Shown here: piece after piece, positions 8,514 through 16,042 of the stretch
How positions within the stretch are numbered: the first letter of the stretch is position 1
Layout of the letters: the number at the start of each line of letters is the position of its first letter
Assembly: GCF_003096635.1 (NCBI RefSeq)
Contig: NZ_QEKV01000008.1
Location: 1-64,000, forward strand
DNA from: Ezakiella coagulans
GTDB taxonomy: Bacteria; Bacillota; Clostridia; Tissierellales; Peptoniphilaceae
Length of the DNA: 64,000 bases
Direction: 5' to 3'
The notes under the pieces: model-generated
What the model was told of the DNA's origin: nothing
Database searches by the model: none
What the model saw: the letters and a program-made list of their open reading frames with translations, nothing else
Translations under genes and position numbers: made by a program

Positions 8514-8991
8514 GATTCCTTTCAATGTCTTTCTGACTGTCTATTGCAATAACAATTCCCAAAACCTCTGATGCGTATTTTTCATCGTATATGTCAATTT
8601 CGTAGGTGTCGCCCCAACTTAACCATTTCTTAGAAATAGTTGCTATTACCTCTTATTCTTTAAGAACATCAAAGTCTAAATCCCAATAATTACCTCTAAC
8701 AAATAAATTTCCAAAAGTGGTTTCTACATCAATCTTTCTTTGAAGCAAAGAAAATCTGAAATTCAAAATAATTTGCTCTCCATCTTCAAAAGTTAAAATG
8801 TATTTCGGAAGAAATCTAAAAACTTCTTTGTCTATTTCAAAACTGCTAAATCCTTCCTTAGCAATAACATCCGCATGAAAACCTAAAAATCTAAATTTTT
8901 GATTTACAGTAAAAATTACATTCTGTTCTTCATCATAGACATCATAGTGGTCTAAAAATTTGAACACTTTTTGTTTTAAATATAGTTTCAC
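8506..8991 (-). pseudogene. LURP-one-related (DUF567/YxjI-like) gene with in-frame nonsense codon
   Basis: Residues 1-112 (8991-8656) read as the N-terminal two thirds of a LURP-one-related beta-barrel protein (GNYWDLDFDVL near the break). A TAA follows at 8655-8653, and the same frame then continues for 48 more codons (8652-8506) with the expected family C-terminus: TISKKWLSWGDTYEIDIYD, then a hydrophobic VLGIVIAID segment. Together 161 residues match the usual family length. No frameshift is involved; one codon (probably GAA or AAA) has become TAA. Start is GTG at 8991 after GGAGG. Either the gene is newly inactivated, or a 112-aa truncated protein is made, or the base is a sequencing error. 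Confidence 0.85.
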
Positions 8992-9009
8992 TCCTATTCC
9001 TCCTTATTT

Positions 9010-10044
9010 CTATAAGTTAAGTTTCAAATCTCCGTCTTTTATCCAACCTATTTTCTTTAAAACAATATAAAATAAATATGATAAAACCGCCGGCAACAAA
9101 ATATGAACAAGTAAAATACTTGTGTAAATCACGGCCATTCCTCTTCCATCGGCACTCATCGATGTTATTGTTCCAATTTGTCCGACAAGTCCACTTGTTC
9201 CCATACCTGAGCCGATTGGAATATTTGTCATCTTAAATACTACAGTTGAAATTGGTCCGGTTATTGCGGATGCAAGTGTTGCTGGAATCCAAATTTTCCA
9301 ATTTTTTACAATATTTGGAATTTGAAGCATCGACGTTCCAATTCCTTGACTTACAAGTCCGCCGAGCCCATTTTCTTTATAGCTTATAACTGCAAAACCT
9401 ACCATTTGTGCCGAACATCCTGCCGTTGCTGCACCGCCTGCGAGCCCTGAAAGACCAATCATCATACAAAGTGCAGCGGATGATATTGGAAGAGTTAAAA
9501 CCATTCCCACAACTACAGACACTACAATTCCCATAAAGAAAGGTCTCAGCTCCGTTGCCTTTATAACAAATTCTCCGATTGAATTCATTCCACTCGAAAG
9601 CACAGGACCTAAAACAGTAGCAATTAATGAACCCACAATAATTGTGGTTGCAGGGGTTACAATTATGTCAAGCTTAGTTTCTTTTGAAACAATTTTCCCA
9701 AGCTCGACGCTCACGCAAGTCGCTAAAAGAGAGCCTACGGGCCCACCCGCAATATTTCCTATATATCCCACGACAACAGCAGAATAAAGAACTAGTGCCG
9801 GAGCATTTAGACTGTGTGCAATTGCAACACCGATAGCAGCACCCGTCATATCTCTTGCTGCAGGCCATATTGTCTCAGTTAAATAAGTAATTCCTAATTT
9901 TGTTCCAATAGTATTTAAAATAGTCCCTACAAGTAATGTTGCAAAGAGTCCAAGTGCCATTGAACCCAGTACATCGATTCCATATTTTCTCAAAGAAATT
10001 TCTACACCTTTTCTCTTTAAAAATTTGTTAACATTATTTTTCAT
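9010..10044 (-). CDS. PfoR-type PTS EIIC_2 family membrane protein
   Basis: 344-aa polytopic membrane protein, rich in Gly/Ala helices, resembling the PTS_EIIC_2 family that includes PfoR of Clostridium perfringens. Features: GGPVGSLLATCVSVELGK, the ALCMMIGLSGLAGGAATAGCSAQM stretch split across two helices, and a C-terminal helix ending in a basic tail. No EIIA or EIIB domain or gene is nearby, so a sugar phosphotransferase role is unproven; PfoR-like proteins have also been proposed as regulators or transporters. AGGAGG precedes the ATG at 10044. It is 18 nt upstream of the LURP-one pseudogene. Confidence 0.8.
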   Translation of the reverse strand: MKNNVNKFLKRKGVEISLRKYGIDVLGSMALGLFATLLVGTILNTIGTKLGITYLTETIWPAARDMTGAAIGVAIAHSLNAPALVLYSAVVVGYIGNIAGGPVGSLLATCVSVELGKIVSKETKLDIIVTPATTIIVGSLIATVLGPVLSSGMNSIGEFVIKATELRPFFMGIVVSVVVGMVLTLPISSAALCMMIGLSGLAGGAATAGCSAQMVGFAVISYKENGLGGLVSQGIGTSMLQIPNIVKNWKIWIPATLASAITGPISTVVFKMTNIPIGSGMGTSGLVGQIGTITSMSADGRGMAVIYTSILLVHILLPAVLSYLFYIVLKKIGWIKDGDLKLNL

Positions 10045-10062
10045 AATAACCTCCTAAATAAT

Positions 10063-10092
10063 AAAAACAATAAATTAAAATTTATTGTTTTT
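10063..10092 (-). terminator. AT-rich hairpin between small ORF and EIIC gene
   Basis: AAAAACAATAAA/TTTATTGTTTTT 12-bp stem with 6-nt loop. It is AT-only apart from one GC pair, so probably a weak terminator or processing stem after the small ORF. Confidence 0.5.
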
Positions 10093-10095
10093 TTG

Positions 10096-10254
10096 TTATT
10101 CATTATTTAATAATCTTTTAAGGTAATCGTATTCCTCTACTAAGTCAATTTTCATCCCCTGCGGAGCGGAAGACATTTTTTTTAGGACATCATTAAGCAT
10201 TTCATAAACTCGGTCCTTAGAAAAATAGTGTTCATTTACTAGTTTGTAGTACAT
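10096..10254 (-). CDS. Small protein of 52 aa, unknown function
   Basis: Reads MYYKLVNEHYFSKDRVYEML and continues with a helical charged C-terminus ending LKRLLNNE. AAAGGAT lies six bases before the ATG at 10254, a good ribosome site, and codon use (AAA, GAA, AAT, TTA) matches the neighbours. No membrane segment and no cysteine. It lies between nifJ (its palindromic 3' hairpin at 10291-10312) and the EIIC gene. I do not recognise a family; the composition suggests a small helical soluble protein. Confidence 0.6.
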   Translation of the reverse strand: MYYKLVNEHYFSKDRVYEMLNDVLKKMSSAPQGMKIDLVEEYDYLKRLLNNE

Positions 10255-10290
10255 AATTTATCCTTTCTAATTATTAAAAAATATATGTAT

Positions 10291-10312
10291 AAGGGTCGCT
10301 TAAGCGACCCTT
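10291..10312 (-). terminator. 22-bp perfect palindrome downstream of nifJ
   Basis: Arms of 11 bp (AAGGGTCGCTT and its complement). On the minus strand it is followed by a loose T-rich stretch (ATACATATATTTTTT), so it can act as the nifJ terminator, although the T run is displaced by about nine bases. Its central GTCGCTTAAGCGA recurs at 6399-6411 in the structured RNA. Confidence 0.6.
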
Positions 10313-10320
10313 AGTTATAT

Positions 10321-13300
10321 TTATATTGTTTTCTTTTCGTGATTTTCGTCATCAAGTTCAGGTACATCTTCTCCTGATTGAATTACGATTGGTTTTTGTT
10401 CAGCTAGTTGTTTGTATGTCAAATATTTTCTCTTTGCCATTTCTTCAGCTTGATCAAATAAGTCTTGAGCTTGTTCAGGGAATGCTCTCATAAGGGAAGT
10501 GTATCTTACTTCGCCCTTAATGAAATCTTGGAATGATTCCTTAGGTTCACGGCTATCCAATTGGAACGGATTCTTGCCTTGATCTTCAAGACGTGGATCG
10601 TATCTGTATAGGTGCCAATAACCTGCTTCAACAGCACGTTTTTCTTGGTGAATTGTTCTTCCCATACCTTCTCTGATTCCGTGGTTAATACATGGAGCAT
10701 AAGCAATGATGAGTGATGGTCCTGGATAGCTTTCAGCTTCCTTGATAGCTTTTATAGCTTGGTTCATGTTTGCACCAAGTGCGATTTGAGCAACATATAC
10801 ATAACCGTAGCTTGTCATCATTAGACCGAGATCCTTCTTTCTGATTCTCTTACCTGATGCAGCGAATTTTGCAATTGCAGCAAGCGGTGTAGCCTTTGAT
10901 GATTGTCCACCTGTATTTGAGTAAACTTCAGTATCGAATACAAATACGTTGATGTCTTCACCGGAAGCAAGTACGTGGTCAAGTCCACCGAATCCGATGT
11001 CGTATGCCCATCCGTCTCCACCGAATACCCAAACGCTCTTCTTTACAAGGAAGTCTTTCTTTTCAAGAATTTCTTCAAGAATTTCTTTTGTGCGACCGCT
11101 AGCTTTTTCAGCATATCCTTCAGTTGTAAGTCTTCCGTAAACGTCTCTTGTTTTTTCAGGATCATCTATGTTTTCTTTGAATTCTGTGAAGATTTCTGAC
11201 ACTGTTTTATCTGCATCATCAAGAGCCATATATTCATCCATTAAATCTTGGATTTTTTCTCTGATGTGACGGATTGCAAGTGCCATACCGTAACCATATT
11301 CAGCATTGTCTTCGAACAATGAGTTAGCCCATGCCGGACCTCTTCCGCATGAATCCTTGCAGTAAACTGTTGAAGGAGCTGAACCTCCCCAAATTGATGA
11401 ACATCCTGTTGCGTTAGCAATAAGCATTCTATCTCCGTAAAGTTGTGTTACGAGTTTTGCATAAGGAGTTTCTCCGCAGCCTGCGCATGCTCCTGAGAAT
11501 TCAAGATATGGTTTGTTATATTGTGAACCCTTAACTGAGTATTTGTCCATAACATTGTTCTTTTCAGAAAGTGTTGTTGCAAATTCCCAATTTTCTTTTT
11601 GTGGGTGGAATTCTTCTTCAAATGGAACCATTGTAAGAGCTTTAACTTTTGCAGGACATGTGTCAGCACAGTTGCCGCATCCTGTACAGTCAAGAACTGA
11701 AACTTGGATTCTGTATTGATAAATATCTAAACCCTTACCATTTGCTTTGATTGTTTCAAATGTTTCAGGCATGTTCTTTTGTTCTTCTTCGCTAACGAGC
11801 ATCGGTCTGATACATGCGTGCGGACATACATATGAACATTGGTTACATTGGATACAGTTTTCTTTGTTCCAGTGTGGAACATTAACTGCGATTGCACGTT
11901 TTTCATATGCTGAAGTTCCGTTTTCGAAAGTACCGTCTGCATATTTTCCTGTGAAAGCTGAAACAGGGAGTGTATCACCTTTCATCTTGTTCATAACGTC
12001 AGCTATCTTTCTTACGAATTCAGGACGTGATTCATCAACCTTTTCTTCTTCAACTTTGAGGCTCTTCCAGCTTTCAGGTATTTCAATCTTATGAAGTGCG
12101 TTAACACCTTGGTCAACAGCTTCATAGTTCATGTTAACAACCTTTTCACCTTTTCTGCCATAGTTCTTTACGATTTGATCTTTCAAGTCTTTGATAGCTT
12201 CATCGAGTGGTAGAACTTGTGACAATTTGAAGAATGCAGCTTGCATAATCATATTTGTTCTTCCGCCCAATCCGATTTCTGCAGCAATCTTTGTTGCATT
12301 GATTGTATAGAAGTCAATGTTGTGATCAGCGATATATTTCTTCAAGCTGTTTGGTAGGTTTTCTTCCAATTCATCGTCATCCCATAGACAGTTGAGAAGG
12401 AATGTGCCGCCGTCTTTTAATCCTTCGAGCAAGTCATAGTTGTGAACATATGCTTGTTTTGAACATGATACAAAGTCAGGGTGTGTAATCAAGTAAGTTG
12501 ATTTGATAGGTTTTTTACCAAATCTCAAGTGTGATGTTGTTACACCACCTGATTTCTTTGAGTCGTATGCGAAATAACCTTGTGCATATAAACCACTATC
12601 ATCTCCGATAATCTTGATAGCTGATTTGTTAGCACCGACTGTACCGTCTGAGCCGAATCCCCAGAATTTACATCTGATTGTTCCTTCAGGTTCTGTGTTG
12701 ATTATTTCACCCAATTCAAGTGAGTGATGTGTAACGTCGTCAACAATACCTACTGTGAACATGTCTTTCGGCTCATCTTGTTTCAAGTTGTCGAATACAG
12801 CCTTAATCATTGTAGGAGTTGTATCTTTTGATGATAATCCGTAACGTCCGCCAACGATAATAGGTTGATGTTCATTTCTATAGAAAACTTGTAGAACGTC
12901 TAAGTGTAAAGGTTCTGCAGTTGCGCCCTTTTCCTTTGTTCTGTCGAGAACAGCAATTTTCTTAACAGTCTTTGGAAGAACGTTAAAGAAATATTCTTTT
13001 GAGAACGGTCTGTAAAGTCTAACTTTGATAACACCGACTTTTTCACCCTTATCTCTCAAGTAGTCAACTGTTTCTTCGATTGTATCTGTAACTGATCCCA
13101 TTGCAACGATAATTCTTTCTGCTTCAGGATCTCCATAGTAATCGAATGGTTTATATTCACGACCGGTGATTCTTGAAATTTCTTTCATGTAATCTGCAAC
13201 GATTCCAACGATATCTTCATAGTATTTATTTGAAGCTTCTGCAGCTTGGAAGTAGATATCTCCGTTTTCTGCAGTACCGCGTGTTACAGGTCTTTCAGGA

Positions 13301-13926
13301 TTTAATGATCTCATTCTGAATTCATTTAATGCTTTGTAGTCAATGAGAGATCTTAATTCTTCATAATCCATAACTTCGACTCTTTGAATTTCGTGTGAAG
13401 TTCTGAATCCGTCGAAGAAATGTACAAATGGTACACGGCCCTTGATTGTTGCTAAGTGAGCAACACTTGCCAAGTCCATAACTTCTTGAACTGAACCACT
13501 TGCTAGCATTGCAAATCCTGTGTTTCTAGCAGCCATAACATCTGAATGGTCGCCGAAGATTGATAATGCGTGGCTTGCTAAAGATCTAGCTGATACGTGG
13601 AATACAGCCGGTAGAAGTTCACCTGCGATTTTGTACATATTTGGAATCATGAGCAATAAACCCTGACTAGCCGTATATGTAGTAGTAAGAGCGCCAGCTT
13701 GAAGTGAACCGTGAACTGCACCTGAAGCACCGCCTTCAGATTGAAGTTCTTTAACTAATACTTTTTGACCGAATAAATTCAGTCTTCCTTCTGAAGCCCA
13801 TTGGTCTACAGCTTCAGCCATGTTTGAAGATGGAGTAATAGGATAAATTGCAGCAACTTCTGTAAATGCATAACTTACGTGAGCTGCGGCGGTATTACCG
13901 TCCATCGTCTTAAATACTTTTGACAT
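10321..13926 (-). CDS. nifJ: Pyruvate:ferredoxin (flavodoxin) oxidoreductase
   Basis: Single-chain homodimeric PFOR of 1201 aa: converts pyruvate and CoA to acetyl-CoA, CO2 and reduced ferredoxin; hallmark of anaerobic fermentation. Domains in order: pyruvate/TPP domain I (YPITPSSNMAE), domain II, gamma domain (KFWGFGSDGTVGANKSA), a ferredoxin domain with two 4Fe-4S motifs (CIQCNQCSYVCPH and CTGCGNCADTCP), then the TPP-binding domain with the third cluster (CAGCGETPY) and GDGWAYDIG. All cluster cysteines are present. AGGAGG precedes the ATG. Promoter at 13980-14008 is an exact consensus. Transcribed alone or with the small downstream ORF. Confidence 0.98.
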   Translation of the reverse strand: MSKVFKTMDGNTAAAHVSYAFTEVAAIYPITPSSNMAEAVDQWASEGRLNLFGQKVLVKELQSEGGASGAVHGSLQAGALTTTYTASQGLLLMIPNMYKIAGELLPAVFHVSARSLASHALSIFGDHSDVMAARNTGFAMLASGSVQEVMDLASVAHLATIKGRVPFVHFFDGFRTSHEIQRVEVMDYEELRSLIDYKALNEFRMRSLNPERPVTRGTAENGDIYFQAAEASNKYYEDIVGIVADYMKEISRITGREYKPFDYYGDPEAERIIVAMGSVTDTIEETVDYLRDKGEKVGVIKVRLYRPFSKEYFFNVLPKTVKKIAVLDRTKEKGATAEPLHLDVLQVFYRNEHQPIIVGGRYGLSSKDTTPTMIKAVFDNLKQDEPKDMFTVGIVDDVTHHSLELGEIINTEPEGTIRCKFWGFGSDGTVGANKSAIKIIGDDSGLYAQGYFAYDSKKSGGVTTSHLRFGKKPIKSTYLITHPDFVSCSKQAYVHNYDLLEGLKDGGTFLLNCLWDDDELEENLPNSLKKYIADHNIDFYTINATKIAAEIGLGGRTNMIMQAAFFKLSQVLPLDEAIKDLKDQIVKNYGRKGEKVVNMNYEAVDQGVNALHKIEIPESWKSLKVEEEKVDESRPEFVRKIADVMNKMKGDTLPVSAFTGKYADGTFENGTSAYEKRAIAVNVPHWNKENCIQCNQCSYVCPHACIRPMLVSEEEQKNMPETFETIKANGKGLDIYQYRIQVSVLDCTGCGNCADTCPAKVKALTMVPFEEEFHPQKENWEFATTLSEKNNVMDKYSVKGSQYNKPYLEFSGACAGCGETPYAKLVTQLYGDRMLIANATGCSSIWGGSAPSTVYCKDSCGRGPAWANSLFEDNAEYGYGMALAIRHIREKIQDLMDEYMALDDADKTVSEIFTEFKENIDDPEKTRDVYGRLTTEGYAEKASGRTKEILEEILEKKDFLVKKSVWVFGGDGWAYDIGFGGLDHVLASGEDINVFVFDTEVYSNTGGQSSKATPLAAIAKFAASGKRIRKKDLGLMMTSYGYVYVAQIALGANMNQAIKAIKEAESYPGPSLIIAYAPCINHGIREGMGRTIHQEKRAVEAGYWHLYRYDPRLEDQGKNPFQLDSREPKESFQDFIKGEVRYTSLMRAFPEQAQDLFDQAEEMAKRKYLTYKQLAEQKPIVIQSGEDVPELDDENHEKKTI

Positions 13927-13951
13927 AATTACCTCCTAAAAAGTTGTCATC

Positions 13952-13976
13952 ATGTGGTTAAAATTATTTTCCACAT
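13952..13976 (-). promoter_or_regulatory. Inverted repeat at the nifJ transcription start
   Basis: ATGTGG (13952-13957) and CCACAT (13971-13976) separated by 13 AT-rich bases. It begins just downstream of the -10 box and lies before the ribosome site, where a repressor operator would sit. No regulator can be named. Confidence 0.45.
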
Positions 13977-13979
13977 ACT

Positions 13980-14008
13980 ATTATATAACAACTAAAAACT
14001 AATGTCAA
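13980..14008 (-). promoter_or_regulatory. Consensus promoter of nifJ
   Basis: Minus strand TTGACA (14008-14003), 17-bp spacer, TATAAT (13985-13980). The predicted start is about 13973, giving a leader of about 47 nt with a strong ribosome site. Confidence 0.9.
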
Positions 14009-14051
14009 AGTTTTTAGCTATTATTGGCTAAGAATCTTTAATAGATTTTTT

Positions 14052-14110
14052 TAATACCAAACCCCGTGCCTATAGAATTTATCTATAAACAAAAACAAGA
14101 TTCGGTATTA
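14052..14110. repeat. 59-bp nested inverted repeat between uvrC and nifJ
   Basis: Outer arms TAATACC (14052-14058) and GGTATTA (14104-14110); inner hairpin TATAGA-ATTTA-TCTATA (14071-14087). It has no T run on either strand in the right place for a terminator. It is noncoding and unexplained. Confidence 0.4.
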
Positions 14111-14132
14111 CATAAAAATATTTTAAAATATG

Positions 14133-15953
14133 TTAATCTATTTCGTACTTTGTCAATTCTTCTTTCACGGACTCTGCAGATTTTCGAGTCATCCCCGGAA
14201 CTTTCACAAGATCATCTATCGAAGCCTGCTTTATCTTTTCAATCGAACCGTATTCTTTCATAAGTGCTTCTTTTCTTTTCGGTCCGATTCCCTTTATGCC
14301 GTCAAGTCTGCTTTTTATCATAGTCTTTCCTCTAAGACTCTTATGATAACTTATAGCAAATCTGTGAACTTCGTTTTGAACATTGCTTATGAATGTGAAA
14401 AGTTCCCTACTCTCTTTGAGTGCATAAAATTCATTGTTGTATAAAAGTTTGTTTGTTGTATGAGAATCGTCTTTAACCATTCCCATCACAGGAATATCAA
14501 TCCCCAAATCTTCTAAAACTTTTATAGCAATGCCAACTTGAGTCTTGCCTCCATCCATCAAAATCAAATTCGGTGCTTTAGAAAAACCCTTTGAACCATC
14601 AAGCATTCTCTTATATCTTCTGGTCAAAACTTCCTTCATACATTCCAAATCATTTCTTGTGTCCGCTTCTTTTATTTTAAACCTTCTATAATCATTTCTG
14701 TTATGATTCCCATCACTAAATACTACCATTCCTCCAACAGCATCCGTCCCTTGAATATGTGAAATATCAAAAGATTCAATCCTTTCAGGGTATTCTCCGG
14801 TACCAATAATCTGTGCAAGTTCTGTAAGCGCAATAACATTTGTCTTTGTCTTTTGAAGAATCCTTGCCCTGTGTTTTGCCAAATCTTCGAGTGCATTTTT
14901 CTTAACCATCATAATCGTGTCACGCTTTTCGCCACGTTTTGGCACATTTATAGTTGTGTTTAAAATTCCTTTTTGTCGTATCGCTTTTTGTAAACTTTCA
15001 AGATTTGTCGGTTCAACCTCAAGTACAAGCTCCGAAGGTGGATTTGATATTCCAAGATAATACTGCTTAATAAACTCTTCCATCATCTCGTGTTCATCTT
15101 CATCATCATTTGAAAGCACAAAGCTGTCTCTACCGATTGTTTTTCCATCGCGTTTAAAAAACACTTCAACAAGAAAAATATCCTCGCTCTTTGCATATGC
15201 GACATAATCGATCGAATCGCCGAGCGGCTTTGTAATCTTTTGATCCTCTTTTAGAGAATTTAAATCCTCAATCAGGCTTTTCATTGCAGCAGCTTTTTCG
15301 TACTCCATATTTTCAGCATAAAAAAGCATCTTATCACGAACTCTTTCAACTGTAAGCTCATTTTTCCCCTTCAAGAAATCTATCGGCTCAACGAGTTTTT
15401 TCATATAATCTTCTTCACTCATATTTCCCATGCAAGGTGCATCGCATTTGTCGATATAAAAGTTTAGACACGGCTTATAAACTCTGTCCAAATATCTCTT
15501 TGTAGTCCTAAGTCGATACTCGTCTTCCCAAAAAGTAAGAACATTATTAACAGCCAAAACATTCGGAAAAGGTCCGAAATAACTTCCGCCGTCTTTCTTT
15601 AACTCCCTCGATTTTATAAGTCTTGGAAACGGTTCGTTCGTAAGTTTTATATATGGATATTGCTTGTCATCTCTAAGTAAAATGTTGTACTTCGGGGCGT
15701 AGCTCTTTATTAAATTACTTTCAAGTACCAAACTTTCTACTTCATTGTCGACGATAATATATTCAAAGCTCTTTATATGACTTACCATCGCAGAAACTTT
15801 CGGTGACTTTTGAGTTTTATTGAAATATGATCGGACACGATTTTTTAAAATCTTTGCCTTTCCAACATAGATAACATTGTCTTTATCATCTTTCATTATG
15901 TAAACTCCCGGTTTTGCTGGTAGTTTTTGTAGCTCTTCTCTTATATTAAACAC
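14133..15953 (-). CDS. uvrC: UvrABC excinuclease subunit C
   Basis: Makes both incisions in nucleotide excision repair after UvrB loads at damage. 606 aa. The N-terminal GIY-YIG nuclease has PGVYIM (15-20), IYVGKA (28-33), Arg39 and a Glu in NEVESLVLESN. A UVR motif for UvrB contact lies near residues 205-235, the RNase H-like nuclease core around 400-530 (ESFDISHIQGTDAVGGMVVF), and a C-terminal helix-hairpin-helix pair (GIKGIGPKRKEALM; VPGMTRKSAESV). It is about 12 kb from the uvrBA operon in this window. A GC-less palindrome overlaps its 3' end and may be a weak terminator. Confidence 0.97.
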   Translation of the reverse strand: MFNIREELQKLPAKPGVYIMKDDKDNVIYVGKAKILKNRVRSYFNKTQKSPKVSAMVSHIKSFEYIIVDNEVESLVLESNLIKSYAPKYNILLRDDKQYPYIKLTNEPFPRLIKSRELKKDGGSYFGPFPNVLAVNNVLTFWEDEYRLRTTKRYLDRVYKPCLNFYIDKCDAPCMGNMSEEDYMKKLVEPIDFLKGKNELTVERVRDKMLFYAENMEYEKAAAMKSLIEDLNSLKEDQKITKPLGDSIDYVAYAKSEDIFLVEVFFKRDGKTIGRDSFVLSNDDEDEHEMMEEFIKQYYLGISNPPSELVLEVEPTNLESLQKAIRQKGILNTTINVPKRGEKRDTIMMVKKNALEDLAKHRARILQKTKTNVIALTELAQIIGTGEYPERIESFDISHIQGTDAVGGMVVFSDGNHNRNDYRRFKIKEADTRNDLECMKEVLTRRYKRMLDGSKGFSKAPNLILMDGGKTQVGIAIKVLEDLGIDIPVMGMVKDDSHTTNKLLYNNEFYALKESRELFTFISNVQNEVHRFAISYHKSLRGKTMIKSRLDGIKGIGPKRKEALMKEYGSIEKIKQASIDDLVKVPGMTRKSAESVKEELTKYEID

Positions 15954-16016
15954 TCTAACACCTCTAATACATTATACCACATATTGTGTTTTGATTCCAT
16001 AAATGTACTCATATAC

Positions 16017-16042
16017 AAAAAAAGAGAGCTTACGCTCCCTTT
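16017..16042 (-). terminator. Terminator of the alr-to-pepP operon
   Basis: GGGAGC-GTAA-GCTCTC stem (one GU pair) extended by AAA/TTT and followed by a run of Ts on the minus strand, overlapping the pepP stop codon. Confidence 0.85.

Noticed and set aside
8653-8655. Programmed stop-codon read-through or selenocysteine in the LURP-one gene
   Set aside because: The codon is TAA, not TGA, and no recoding hairpin is evident; a nonsense mutation is simpler.
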